A stretch of 64,000 bases of DNA from contig JAUCBJ010004813.1 of assembly GCA_032718475.1 (NCBI GenBank), positions 1-64,000 on the forward strand. Direction: 5' to 3'. Positions within the stretch are counted from its first letter, which is position 1; each line of letters begins with the position of its first letter. This DNA comes from Nemertoderma westbladi (taxonomy: Eukaryota; Xenacoelomorpha; Nemertodermatida; Nemertodermatidae). A model generated the notes under the pieces. It searched no databases and was not told the DNA's origin. It was given only the letters and a program-made list of their open reading frames with translations. The translations under genes and the position numbers were made by a program. Positions 30,620 to 43,400 of the stretch are shown piece by piece.

Positions 30620-33600
30620 TAATATTGTGTGTCGTTATTATTTGTTGAGCTTTTTATTTGGTTGTTTAAAAAAGGGTTAAAATTTAAGGCATCTGATAAA
30701 CTGTTATAGTGTTATATAATTAGTAACTTTATTTCGGTTATATTTATTGCCTAAATATATAAATAACAGTTTTGAGATAAATTTATTTGACACCAAATAT
30801 ATTGGATTTTCTCATTCAATTAATTTTATTTTATCTGAAGCGACGTCATTAGATATCTAGCCGTAATTAATTAATGAAATTTTAAATCTCTAAGCTTTAA
30901 TGAGCAGATTGAATTTCGTGCAGCCATTATTGAAATCTGTCTGGATAAAAATTTGTTAAAAAATTAAATAACCTTTTGGATATTTAATTGTATTTTATAT
31001 GACGTAAAAATAATAATTTTAAATCTCAATCTAAATCGCTATTTAGCTGACATACACAGTATTCTAATACCCGCATTCGTACTGTCTCAATCCATTCATT
31101 ATTTTATTCTTAATGTGGGGCGAGCCCCGAAGTGAGTGAATCGTTAGGACAAGGGTAACATTAACGAGTTGGCTGTCGTCGTTGTCGTCTAATTTTGATC
31201 GCTAATAATTCATAAAATTAAACTAAACTTGGTACGTTATGTAGTCCGTCAAAAGATTAGAAATAATCTGATGTTTGGTCAAAAATCAGACAGTCTGTCA
31301 GTCGGTACCAGTAGTTTAAGACTTTTGATACAAACAAAAATAAGTCGTGAATCATTAATAATATTAAACCTAACTTTGTACTCATGTAGTCTGTCAAATC
31401 TTTCGAAATTGTAGGCCCTACACACAAACAGACTTCTATAGTTCCTCTCTCGGCCAGTAGCGGGTGAATTGTAAAGAAGTAGCTATAAGTATAGAACCAA
31501 CCAGCAGATTAATCTGAAATTTGTTAGAAGTCACAGCTTCTTATGTTAGCTGAGTCTCGTGCTGCGCGAAGACCCCACGAACGTGTAACAAACCGCGTTC
31601 TCCACAGCAAATTGTCAAGGGCCACTTTACACACATTAATTTTTTAAAATATTAATTAAGCATTTTCTTCTTTTTACTTACTAAGAATATTTTACTACAG
31701 TAATAGTAAACAATAAATAATTGAATATTTTTTTATATTTTACATTGGTAAATAGGGCCTAAGGAATATCATTGATAATCGATCGAAAATTTCAGAAAAT
31801 CAATCGAAATATTTTGTAACTTTCGATGGAAAACGCTAAAATAATAAAACTTAATTAATTATTATAAAACAAATTAATATTTTAATTTTATTCAATCGTG
31901 ACACTTCATGAAAGCGTGACATATTTTATAAATGCGTGATATACTTTATATAATACTGTATGCCTTACATAAATGCCTACGTTATGATATCGTGACAATG
32001 ATGAGCGCGTGACATACTGTATGGAAACGTGACACTTACAAGCATTATATTTAAATATCCAGTGACACAGTTTTATGAACACAGTGAGACAAGCTCCACC
32101 TTCGATAGCTGCTACCAGAAGCTATGTGTGGGGGGGGGGGGCATCTCATATCCCAAGTTTTGATCCCAGTAATTCATTCAACTGCCCCCCCGCACTGTCT
32201 CCTCGAAAGTTACTAGTGTTTAACTGGTTCTGTAGTTAGTAACCCCCCCCCCCCCCCCCCCCCCCAAAAAAAAAGAATATTTTTCAAAGTAGGCCTACAT
32301 AGGTAATTGGTGATATCCTTTCAATTTGTAAATCAGTTGAAACAAATTATAGAAGATTAACCATGTATGTTACCGGTAATCGAATCTAGGATGTAATACA
32401 CCGAACACCAATAATCAATATGTTTAGAGCTCAATTTATTTTCAAGCTGTTCGTAAATGTTACTGAAAGGGCCGGTAATGCTTACAATTAACTTTAAATG
32501 GATCTCTAATCTGTGTAACCGTGGTAACCGTGCACGCCTGAAACCGCAAAATTCAATTTGTTATGTTGTGGTGCGAGCCAAAATTGTGAACCATCAGCGA
32601 ACTGCTGTAATTTAATAGATTGCTAAACGCCGATCTTAATTTATGGAGTTTGTTTCAATTGTTATGATATTTTGAAGTTTATAACCTTTATTAATTAATA
32701 TTTAATTATACAAGGTGGTGGGAGTGGATACAGTAATAAGTGTGAGGATTACTCACAGGATAAGAAAACAATTAATGTAGTTTACTATAGTTCATATATT
32801 AATAATTATTCTTCATCGTTATGCATACTGTCTTTCAACCTCTAACTGCACAGCTGTGTAACATACAATTATCTCCTACTACACAGCTGACTAATCAGTT
32901 GTATATTATAATTAATCTGATTAAATTACATATTGGTTACTCTAACAATATAAGGACTGCCTGTATTTTACGCTGTTTTCGGTGCTTTAAGTGACAGCTC
33001 AAATATCATCTGATTACTCCCATTTATAAAATTGTAACCTGTTCTATTTACTTCAGTTTTTGTTTTGGTTAGAATAACGTGCCACTGTAACCTACTCCTC
33101 TCCCTCAATTGAAAACGTAGGGTTAATTGATAACCCTTGACATTGAGACGAGATATTATTTCGCAGAATTTAGATTTGTGTAGAGTTAGCCCGTAGAGTT
33201 TCAATTTCATATATTATGCGTATTAGGTTGACTATTCAGTAATTTTTCAATCAATTCGTTTGGTATTTTCAGTGTATGTTCCTGTCATATTGACCAATAA
33301 AAGTAGACAGAAATAAATTAATTTTGAGAGATAGATTTAGATTTAGAGAGATAAATTTTGATTAGAACCAGGAGTACAATGCATTTTATTTTGAGCCGAT
33401 ATTTTTCAAATTATCGGCTCAAAACATCACCTACCGGTACTGTAGCAGGCCTACACTCAATGCAGTATGTCAAGACTATTCACTGAAAATTTCAAACGAA
33501 TTTATTAAAAAATGATGGAAGAGATAGATTTTGAGTGAAGAAAAAAAAATGAAAAATATTATTCTGAGTAAAATGCGTTTAAAAAGTTTGAACTTTCCCG

Positions 33601-33694
33601 CGCAAATTGGTCAGTTTCTATGTGACAGCCAATATGAAATATATTTATTTAATATATTTAAATAGTCATAATAAATAGCTGGAATTTTCACTAC
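30620..33694. other. 3' UTR and gene-poor AT-rich sequence
   Basis: The first several hundred bases should be the 3' UTR of the SCAF-like gene. I see no canonical AATAAA; an ATTAAA variant lies near 30963. Beyond that no gene is supported. Notable items are a 38-bp word near 31549 shared with 60284, a G11 run (~32131), a C23 run (32243-32265) followed by A9, and an 80-codon minus-strand frame (33210-32968) without recognisable motifs. Confidence 0.45.
31549..31587 (+). repeat. Short dispersed repeat, copy 1
   Basis: Contains TCTCGTGCTGCGCGAA, then CACGAACGTGTA eight bases later. The same two blocks with the same spacing occur at 60289-60321, directly before the 21-bp satellite, so this is a shared fragment of a longer repeat family. 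Confidence 0.55.
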
Positions 33695-33985
33695 GGGGGT
33701 TTTCTTAGTAGTTGATTTCGATTCGGATGCCAGTTCTCAAGTTTAGCAAAATCTATAAGTCGGAACTAGTCTGTTTGTCTGTTGGTTTTGGTCCTTCAAA
33801 AAATATGAAATCACACGATATATCTAAAAGTTTCGCTATGGGGGTTTTCCTAGACGGTGATTTCATTTCCGATGTCAGTTTTGATGTTCGGCGAAATCTA
33901 GTCTGTCTATTTGTACGTCGGGAGATACATGTTTTCGCGAAAATAGTTTTATTTAGATGGAAACCTGCCATAGTAAAATCGTCAC
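33695..33985 (+). repeat. Two diverged copies of a ~145-bp tandem unit
   Basis: GGGGGTTTTC(T/C)TAG...GATTTC...GATG(C/T)CAGTT...AAATCTA recurs at 33695 and 33840, with roughly 70% match by eye. The 95-codon plus frame across it (33712-33999) has no motif I recognise and follows from the repeat. Confidence 0.5.
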
Positions 33986-34721
33986 GTCTCCAAAACTAAA
34001 CATCTTGAACTAAACATCATAACTTACTTTTCGGATTCGCCATTAAATTTTGCACAAAAATCGATCAACATTTAAGGTTTGTAAATTTTTTATCATAATT
34101 TATTTAAGGTGAAGATTTCGATATTTTTCAACACTCTATACCGGTACCTGTGCACAATTCGCTAAACTGTAGAATTGAAATCATAAAATAAAAAAAACTA
34201 TTTAGTAGGAATCCATACTTAACCTTAATTAATTAGACAAGCATGGTGTGTTCACAAATGTGACTTACTCCCGCCATAATCTTAGCGAAATCAAAGCTGA
34301 CATTTGAAAGTTCAATCCAAGCACAATTTTGTGCGCATATGTGCTGTGGATAACATTGTACAGTCAATCAAAGTTCAAAATTGTCTACGAATGTCCCGTA
34401 CCTTACTTTGGAATGAGCCTATTACCAATATTCGTTATATAGGCTTAATATATTTCACATGATAGGCCTAAATGTAAGGGTTATTATTTTGTTGAAATCC
34501 TAATATCATTGCATATGTTGATGTGAATTAATGCTAGTGACTACAGACTGTAGACTGTTTGTTATTGTACTACAGAACAGTAGGTGCTATAACTATTAAC
34601 TATGATAACATTATTAACTAACTATTAACTACTGTAACATAACATAATTAACTAACATAATGCTAACTAATATTGTTTTTATGAGTTTTGAACCTAATTT
34701 AAGGCTGACGGTTCCAAGGTT
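33986..34721. other. Interval without a gene
   Basis: AT-rich, with short self-repeats of TAACTA/AACATAA around 34575-34670. No supported feature. Confidence 0.4.
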
Positions 34722-34993
34722 CCACCTTGGTGTAGTGGTTGCATTGAATTCACATCTCACGTAGGTCGTGGGTTCGATCCTCACATGGGCCAGGGCAGTT
34801 TTCGTTTCGGCACGAATGCTTTAAAGGGACCAGCCAGGGCGCATCTCTGCCTTGCATCCTTAAGTGGTAGCTAAATGAGTACTGGAGTTTCCTCTGGGGA
34901 GTAAAGTTCTGGGGGGACCGGACCGGACCGCACTGGAAATAAGTTGTGCCCCTGGCCTAGCGGCCGAAGAATTTTTTTTTTTTTTTTTTTTTT
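34722..34993 (+). mobile_element. tRNA-derived SINE, near full length
   Basis: A box TGGTGTAGTGG (34728-34738) and B box GGTTCGATCC (34771-34780) at tRNA-like spacing, then TTCGGCACGAATG and a ~190-bp non-tRNA body, ending in T22 (34972-34993). The minus-strand copy at 8081-8226 is the same family. Transcription would be by RNA polymerase III and mobilisation by a LINE; which one is unknown. Confidence 0.8.
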
Positions 34994-36134
34994 GACGGAC
35001 CGAAGGACCGTTCAAATTCTAAGATTTTCTACTGTGCTATAAATTATATTTAATTATTATTTTATATAATCGCCGGTGACTATCTACAGAAAATGAAATA
35101 AAAAAATTCGTGGATGACCCACATCGTACTGTAGTTGAATAATGATCAGGTTGCAGTTAGGGCTTCACTGTTACCTCAATGTAGTCCTATTGTTTAACGT
35201 TGCGTGGGCTGATGACGACAGGAAAACTAATGGACTTTCTTATTGTGGCTTCCATTTCAGCCTTGACAAAAGTAAAATACTAATTAATATTCCATATAAA
35301 GTATACAGTATGTACACGTACAGTAGCTATTTATTTTGAGAAGTCTTTCTAGTGTTGCCTTTTACGTTGAGTAAATAATTAATTGTTGTGCAAATGAATC
35401 CAGAAATGTGCACCATGATTTTAATTCATAACAAGTCGGCATATTTTGTTATACTGTATGTATACGTAGGCACCCTACAGTATGTACTGTACACATTCAC
35501 CAGTATATCGCGTGGGGCGCCAAACCTACGGTACTTATATATAGTCTCGACTTATTGTCTCCTATTCACTCGTTCGTCCATAAAACAAATAACTTAGATA
35601 TGCGCCATGTAAATAAAAGGCTAGTTTACAAAAAAGTTTGAAAATAAACAATATAGGATTACCCGTCGCACAATAGCCTAATAATTAAGTTGTAACCACT
35701 AAATATAAATAATTAATAAATATATATTAATGTGAGAGCAGTTCAACGCGTGATACAGACTCTGACACGGAACAGTGCAATAGGGCCTACCGACAGAAAT
35801 ACTGCCCTCCTCACTTAAGTAGAACCATGTATAGTAACTGAAAAAACGTAGTTTTGAGAAAAATTGACCTAAAGTTAACAGATCTGCACGGCAACATCAG
35901 AATATCTGCAGATCAGTTTTTATGCTAAATATATCGAGGAGTAGTATGTCTAGCTATCCAAAAAACGACAGTATGTCAGAATAACACGAGCTATGGATTT
36001 GCACAAGTTTTTCGCAAAGTGAGTTAGTTTTATCTTTAGTTTTAGTTTTAATTCTAACAACCAATACTTTTTATTATAATAAAATTACAATCAAAATGAA
36101 TGAATATATAATAAAGAAACAATTACTGTATGTC
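34994..36134. other. Interval without a supported gene
   Basis: AT-rich. A 65-codon plus frame at 35142-35339 begins with a hydrophobic stretch ending NVAWADDD, which could be a signal peptide, but there is no supporting splice site or homology I can name. Otherwise nothing is seen. Confidence 0.35.
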
Positions 36135-37009
36135 TAAAGCGGAACAGCCTATCTTCCCCTACGGAGAGAGTTTTATCGTATGAGTTAGGTTCCACAGCTT
36201 CTTGAGTAAAGAATCTTTCCGCGTGTTCATCTCACAGTTTGGGGTTATATCGCTCCACTACATCATTAAATACGTCGTCATCGTATGCTAATAGCTTGTT
36301 GTTCGGGTGAATTAGTTGACATAATTCTGTTTGATTTAACCAGGCATGATTCTCTGTGAGTGGTCCTGTGGCATTATCCTCATCATACAATACCTGGACA
36401 TTGTAATTATCTGAGGAGCATGGAGTTTCTTCAGCTGGGATTGTTTCATCGTTCTCTACCTCTACTACACTCTCATTCACCTTGTTGACAAAGATATTTT
36501 ACATTCTCTCTTGTAAAGTTCTCTTAGATGGACCTGTAAAGAACCAACCTACTCTAGTTCTTGCCGTGTAGGTCTGTAAAGGTCGTGGCTCGGCAGGTCT
36601 TTTCTCTAAGTATGAGCGTTTTGACCTATGAGTAACTGGACTCCTGGATAGTCAGTCTTAAATCTGGGGACCTTGTCCCTGACTAGCAAAGTTATCCTCG
36701 TCCCAATCATAAGGCTGCAAAGTTCTTAATAGCCAAGATCTTAATGTGTTTTATACTATCCTTACCTGTTGGATCTTGTGGGGTAGATAGAGGTCCTACA
36801 TAGAAGTCCGTTTCCACTGTAGATTTCCAAACCTGCATTATGCCAGAGTGATTGAGCTTAGTATATTTCTCTTGCTCAGCGAAGATATCTTCGGCTAAGT
36901 CTTTGTCAATAAAAGTGCCTGTACTACCTGTACTACCAAGGCGGGCATTTACTACTAAACTCTTACCTTGTCCATATATCCTGAGCTGCACCACAGGGAA
37001 CACTCGAAT
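36135..37009 (-). pseudogene. Old BEL/Pao element, protease and linker part (left piece)
   Basis: Minus-strand remnant aligned by eye with residues ~1240-1540 of the intact polyprotein at 40446-48599. From 37003 it has FPVVQLR, the protease region (GSTGTFIDKDLAEDIFAEQ), STPQDPTG, then RTRVGWFFTG-like and DEHAERFF blocks. It has several frameshifts and stops (36480-36707, ~36230). The left edge near 36135 is where similarity ends, so RT, RNase H and integrase are missing. The right edge is exactly the insertion point of the young BEL element; the gene resumes at 54486. Confidence 0.85.
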
Positions 37010-37734
37010 TGTAAAAGCTTTTGTGGGATAACTGATTCGTTTGCCTTGCTAACCAGTTCCCCCCAGTCGCTAGAATACTCTAAAAAGGGATCTATAACTC
37101 GAATAGCGCAAGCTACCGGCTGATTGGCTGATTCGCTGTGCGAAGGGATCTGGGCTACGTTTGATTGTCCAACCAGCTTGGGAAAGTATCTGCCAATAGA
37201 ATTTGAGTTGATTTTGATTTCGACCTATCACAGATCTACTGAACTGAATTTTCCTATCTGTATGCTCTTTCTCTGTGTTGGGTGGAAGCCTTTGTAAATA
37301 AGGTTATTCTTATCAGTTTTCAGTGTTGTTGGTCTTTCTTTCCTGAGCCAGGAGAGAACGGCTTGTAAATATTTTGTGCTTTTCTGTTTTAGTCTAACAC
37401 TAGTAGGCTTAATTATAAAGGGCATATATCCGTTATCAATCCATAACATAACAAAACAATCAATGCAAACCGCAAACTAATGAACTTAACGCACACTGAA
37501 TCACTGTGCATACTTTTATATTGTTATACTGCTATTTACTGTCAGTTCTTCATAATATGGTTGATGAATTATTATATTTGGAATAACGATAAATAACCCC
37601 GAAACCCAATATTCTTGATATACCGAAGGTAAGAGAGAAAGGTTACATATAACGATTGTGACTTATGTTAAAGTGGTTTGAAGTGAATCTAATGTTATTT
37701 GATAGACCCTACATGAGTCAGTCCGTGTTCCTTT

Positions 37735-37742
37735 TATATATA
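37735..37742 (+). promoter_or_regulatory. TATA box in the BEL LTR
   Basis: TTTTATATATAAC, a good RNA polymerase II TATA element, kept in both LTRs and in the diverged relative at 7460. Confidence 0.6.
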
Positions 37743-38011
37743 ACTAAAATCAGTGAAGATCGGCAGATCAGTGTGCAGTATTGTGCAGCATTGTGTATGA
37801 GTGAGCCTGATAACGAAGCATTTCCTAAAGAATGCGCCATATATGTGAATTATAACTAAGCCATATCGTTGTGAGTAGTTTAAGTCATAACTCTGTTTGT
37901 ATAGATAAAGCGCCACGTCCTAAAGGAACTGTTAATATTCCCCGAAGGTGAATAATATTGTCAGAGATTATATAATACTGTCAGTCGAATAATACATTAG
38001 GCTTACATAGC

Positions 38012-38017
38012 AATAAA
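38012..38017 (+). terminator. Poly(A) signal in the BEL LTR
   Basis: AATAAA about 275 bp after the TATA box in the 5' LTR; the same site recurs in the 3' LTR near 54307. Confidence 0.6.
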
Positions 38018-38271
38018 ATTAAGCCGTCGAACCCAATCTCCCGGGTATATCCAGCGGGTGAATGATCGCGCACAGATTGGTTTCGACTAGTGTAGTGAAT
38101 TAAATACTTGTCATAGACTAAAGGTGATTTATTATCTAGAAGACATCCTAATTTGGCGGGTTAAACTGCCAAAGGTCTGAAAGCGCGAACAATAACGGAT
38201 ATAGCTTCTTTATTGCAGTAAGCAATAAAGTTGAAAGTACCGGTCAACCGGTAAACCTGAATGGTACTTCA

Positions 38272-38385
38272 GTAGGTCAGTAGGCCCAACCGCCAGAACC
38301 GGTACTGCCGTAGGTCAGTAGGCCCAACTGCCAGAACCGGTACTTCTGTAGGTCCGTAGGCCTAACTGTCCTAACCGGTACTCCC
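38272..38385 (+). repeat. 38-bp unit repeated three times in the BEL leader
   Basis: GTAGGTC(A/C)GTAGGCC(C/T)AAC... starts at 38272, 38310 and 38348, each copy containing AACCGGTACT. Confidence 0.75.
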
Positions 38386-38559
38386 GTATAAGTACACTAG
38401 TATTATTCGATTTGATTGTTGCATACCGGTAGGCTATTTAAGGGATTAGGGATTGATCACCCCTTATTCCTTTATATGGTTTACTTATTTCTGTCAAGTT
38501 TTATTTATTTGTAGGCCAGTATTGAGCAGAAGGCGTGTAAGCCTGCTCAGATTGTACAG

Positions 38560-39137
38560 ACAATTTGTAGGCTGAGCTGTTGTCTGATTGCTGTTAAGTC
38601 CGAACGGATTGCAGTGTGTGTAGATCATCTGTCCGATAAAGAACGGTTAGGAAGTAGGGGCAGCGAATGCTGTAAGGTAAACCCCCAACTAAAGAATAAG
38701 TCGTACTACTGGGTTAGAACGCATACTACCTAATCATTTCGGAGTCTGCATGTCCTGTAGTTTATTTAGGCTTGAGAGTAGTCTGCCATCGTTTAGTCTG
38801 TACTTTGTTTGTGTAAGTCTGTACGGGTAGCGTATAATATTTATTTAGATAATTTGTAGGCTGGATAGTTGTCTGGTTGTTATTAGGTCTGAACGGATTG
38901 CAGTGTGTGTAGATCACCTGTCCGATAAAGAACGGTTAGGAAGTAGGGGCAGCGAATGCTGTAAGGTAAACCCCCAACTAAAGAATAAGTCGTACTACTG
39001 GGTTAGAACGCATACTACCTAATCATTTCGGAGTCTGCATGTCCTGTAGTTTATTTAGGCTTGATAGTAGTCTGTCAGTGTTTGGTCTGCATTTTGTTTG
39101 AGTAGTTTGTACGCGTAGCGTAATATTTATTATTCAG
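38560..39137 (+). repeat. 289-bp tandem duplication in the BEL leader
   Basis: Two copies offset by 289 bp (for example GAACGGATTGCAGTG at 38602 and 38891). The central ~180 bp, from GAACGG to TTATTTAGGCTTGA, is almost identical while the edges have diverged. Strong conservation of the middle suggests a conserved RNA function such as packaging or translation, but this is inference. Confidence 0.8.
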
Positions 39138-39502
39138 AGTTTATGTGATTATTCGCAACATTCATTCCCCAAGTTTGTTCCTACAGTAATTGTGCTTGTT
39201 ATACATACCGCTATAGTTAAATTAACCCCGGTACTACACGGGCTGCTTGGCGTAGGTAAAGACTGGTGATTTTGTGCACCGGTTACTCCAGCAGATGCCG
39301 TGGTTCTTTTAGCTGTTCAAGTATATTTAACTACTGATTATCTGTTCTACAAGTACTCGTACCTAATTTAGGGTTTAGTGTACAGTGCTTTCCGAAAGTA
39401 ATTAGTGTAGGCATTATATTTGTGTTGTAAAGTGGTTGATAGGCACGTTCGATTAGCTCTATTAACTTCTAGGTAGGAACACTCCGTGATACATAACGTA
39501 GT

Positions 39503-39526
39503 ACCTATAGCGATACGGCTATAGGT
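39503..39526 (+). other. Perfect stem-loop in the BEL leader
   Basis: ACCTATAGC, loop GATACG, GCTATAGGT: a 9-bp perfect stem in the 5' untranslated leader. Confidence 0.5.
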
Positions 39527-40445
39527 CGTCAGGCGGTGGTATTTTCCTATCTGGACAACGCAGTGTATTTACTGCTACGTATTATTTTCAAATAACCGCA
39601 GTACCCTGTCCGTTGTAATAACCAGTTTTCTAACCCTTTGTTAGGCTGGTTTGTAGACTTCTTGTAAAATTACCCTAAAAATTCGTATTTTGTGTTTTTG
39701 TAAATTTTTGTGTTTATTTAGAGATTGTAATCTCACCTGAATTGTACGTAATTTGTAGTATTAAGTAACTTAGGTAAATTAGAATCATTTGTTTTAGTGT
39801 ACTATACGTAACACTTCACTGAAAGCGCACCGCTTTGTGTAGTGATTACTCCCCAGAAATAATAACATTTATTTCAAACATTGACAAAACCCATTAAAAC
39901 GGGTATATATATGTTATAAATCAACTCAAACGATTTATAAATAGTAGGCCTGCCATACAACCATTAGGTCTCAATATCAGTTGGATTACTGCTCAAATAA
40001 CGGTAATAAAGTAAGTAAAGTAACTAAGTAACCCTAAAATTCAGAAATTCAATTATTTAAAATAATTGATATACCGGTATTTACGATAGGCCTATTATCT
40101 TTATTTCTATAAGTTTTGGCTGAAATTATACCGGTACTTGTAATTAATTCTATTCCAGAATTATAATTATATACTACAAAACTGTAAGCTGTATACCGGT
40201 ATTCCGATAGGCCTATTATATATTTATATATATTTGTGCTAAATTTATACCGGTATTCTGTGATAAACCTAGTCTGTAATAATAGTTATATATACTATAA
40301 GCATACCGGTATTCTAATATATTATATATCACGCTACACTGAGTAGCAGTACCGGTAATTAATTACTAGGCTATCAGTTAATACTGAGTTACTAGACTTG
40401 CCCAGACTGTAATACAGCAGTAGACATTCAACTGTAAACATAAAC

Positions 40446-43400
40446 ATGTCTGATACTAAGCAGAACCTGTCGGACAGTTTATTAGATGTAACTATCTGCG
40501 ACTCAGATAGAGACGTAGAACCGTCTGGTCGTAAGTTCAGTTCACCTCCCACTGTGAGGAAGGTCACCCCTCCAGTAGTAATAAGAGAACCTAGGCTGGT
40601 CCAACATCGTAGGTCTATCATAGGCACGCGAGCTCAGGTCAAGCGGAACCAAGAAGCAGCGGAACAGCAACAACCCGCGAGCCAAGAACTTACTTCTCAA
40701 CGGCCCAACAGCTCCAGTAGTGAGGATACTGTAGAGCTGACACCCGAACGCGGAGCAAGGATGACGGATGAGGCTTATTCAGATCCCCTTCTCATCCTTC
40801 CTGCAGCCGTACTCACTAGGTTATTGATCGCTGTGGAAGAACACCAGATCGATTGGGCGAGAAGCCAGCGTTCAACTAGAGATAGTTATGCTGGATACAC
40901 AAGGGAAGAACTGAAGTCCATGGTCGAGTCGCAATGGAACTTCCCCGGACCCGGACTCCCGTTTGATTTATCAGAAGCTGCCTGGGAAGACATACACCGG
41001 ATGGGAGTAGCCAAGGAAACCATCGATCCAGCTGTGTGGAAGAGGTCCGCAGCCGGATACGCACAGGGATTCTTCAGCTCTATAGAGCGATTAAAAGAAC
41101 AACTGTTTCAACAACCTCAAGGACCTCAAGAGCAGGGATTGCTGCTTTATCAAGTTAGAGAAAGAATTCTACGAATCAGGCTAATATTATCGTCCTTTGA
41201 GGAGGCTTCTAAACGAAGGCAAGACACGTCGTTGCAAGTTGCCATAAAGACTTGGTTTCAACGGGTGAGTCTCCAGGTTCAAGGAACAGCTCAGTGGAAA
41301 GCTCAGCTGGAGGAGCGCTCAACCCATGGAGAATCAACAGACGCTACTTTTTCCCAAGTGGAAAGTGAAGCAACGGCAGAGAAACCGCATAAGAGGGATG
41401 CCATTGACATCTATCTGTCAGACTATCAACGTTTTTTAGGTGATGACGAGTTGAGGAGAATGTTAGAGGGGCTTAGCCCTAATAGTGAAGGAACCAAGCT
41501 TGTGCTGGATGCTATCGATGTGGAAATGAGAGCTGCGAACCAGGCTAAATTTGATGAACAACTCCGCATCACACGAGTCCAGGAGGAGCAAGTCAAGAAA
41601 AAACGTATAGAAGACAGAAAGACAGCAGCAGTGGCAGCGGCAGAAGCAGAAAGAAAAGCGGCAGTGGCAGCGGCAGAGGCAGAGGCAGAAGCCGAAAGAA
41701 AGGCGGCAGAGGCAGAGGCAGAAGCCGAAAGAAAGGCGGCAGAGGCAGAGGCAGAAGCCGAAAGAAAAGTGGCAGCGGCAGCGGCCGAAGCAGAAAGAAA
41801 GGCGGCTGTAACAGCGGCCGAGGCAGTAGCAGAAGCAGAACGGAGAGCTTCCGAAGAAACCACCCAATTAGAATTGGAAAACATTCAGGAGAATCAAGAC
41901 TGCATAAATAAACAGTTAACAGCTAGTAATATGCAGATGATGAATCGATCTACTCCCAAAAGACAGGGATATACATCATCTGAGGAAGGCGATACCACCG
42001 ATACTGAAGGCAAAGGAAATAGATCTCGTCTAAGCAGACGTAAAAGAACATTCCACCGTCAGAAATTGCCTGATTTGCCTCCAGCTGTTAGAAGGCAACT
42101 AAATAACACCAACTTAGGTAGTACAGAGCCCACAGACCAAATAATTAAAATAGAAAGACTCCCTACTATAGTAGATGAGCCTGAAATAATTAGGCCTGTT
42201 CTTGAAATCACCCCTTCGGTGATAGACACACCTGTGCTCCCTGAAACTACCTCTAAATTCCCTCTGCATAGCACTAAGCTACCTGTGCCCCGTAGAACTG
42301 CCCAGGAGACAGTTCAGGTTCTGGACCCCGAGCGAAATATTCATAATTTGTCGCCCGTTGTCCCTCGTCCGCCCGCTACAACGTTGGCGACTCCCGCTTC
42401 GGCGGTCGAATGGGTGGACGAGAGACGGCGGGGGATGGATCTCCTGCTCGGGCAGATGCAGGAGACTGTCCAGCAATTCAAGGGCACAGTAAGGGAAAGT
42501 AGGCTAGAGTTGCAAGAAGTGCAACAAAGTATCGCGCTAGAACGCGATAAATTAGTAAATACTCAAAGGGGTATACCGCCACCCTCTGTAACAATGTGTC
42601 AACCTGTTAGGTCTGAAGTATCTCATGCGCAAGGTGTGGAGCCTACACGCATATATACTGCTAGCGAAGTAGAAACTCCTATAGTGAACCCTATTAAGGG
42701 TAATTATAGACCTGTTGATAATGACATTCCCTATAGAGCTGATCATAATCCGAGACATTTATATACCGATAACTCGATATTAAATAACACGATGGCCCAA
42801 GAAAGTTTTACGCGCCAAATGGCTAGAACCGAAGCCCGGCAAGCGGTAAAGGTGGGAGAGATCGTCAAGTTCAATGGAGATGAGATGAAATGGTTACCTT
42901 TTAATGAATATTACAAAGATAACATACAGAACTCTGTACTATCTAATGGAGAGAAACTTAGATTCCTCATAGAGTGCTTGGAAGGATCTCCCAAGTCAAT
43001 GGCGTTAAAGTTTATTGGACATCCAGACGGATTAAGACAAGTTTGGGACACACTAAACATCAGGTATGGTAATAGGAATAATATCGCTAAGTATTTATAT
43101 GCAAAATTAGTAGCGCCCAGGAAGTTCATCAGCAGTGGGATAATAGAGTTTTCCGATGAGATTCAAGAGATCTGTAGACAATTAGATTGGTTAGGTAAGT
43201 CTCATGAATACCAAAGTTCTATGGTCATTGGAGCTGTGGCTTCTACTTTACCGAAAGGTGGGGTAGGCACACGCTGGGATAAGAAAGTACTATATATGAT
43301 GGAACAACAACGACGAGACCCTACCATGGCTGATCTCATGTCATTCCTAGATGGAGAAGTGAAATTACAGCTCCTGAAACTGTCTAGGGAGAAGACACCG

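Larger units (their letters stand above)
37010..38191 (+). repeat. 5' LTR of the giant BEL/Pao element
   Basis: 1182 bp, TG...CA. A TATA box (TATATATA, 37735-37742) and an AATAAA signal (38012-38017) give the expected U3-R-U5 order, so RNA should start near 37765 and be cleaved after ~38030. Confidence 0.93.

Noticed and set aside
32968-33210. 80-codon minus-strand frame ending FELSLKAPKTA
   Set aside because: No recognisable motif, splice context or coding bias; kept only as part of a gene-poor interval.
34722-34800. Functional tRNA gene
   Set aside because: A and B boxes are present, but the sequence does not fold into a full cloverleaf by eye, and it continues into a SINE body with a T-run; a second copy shares the body.
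41426-41884. 152-codon minus-strand Ala/Ser-rich frame
   Set aside because: Antisense of the Ala-Glu-Lys coiled-coil repeat in the BEL Gag.
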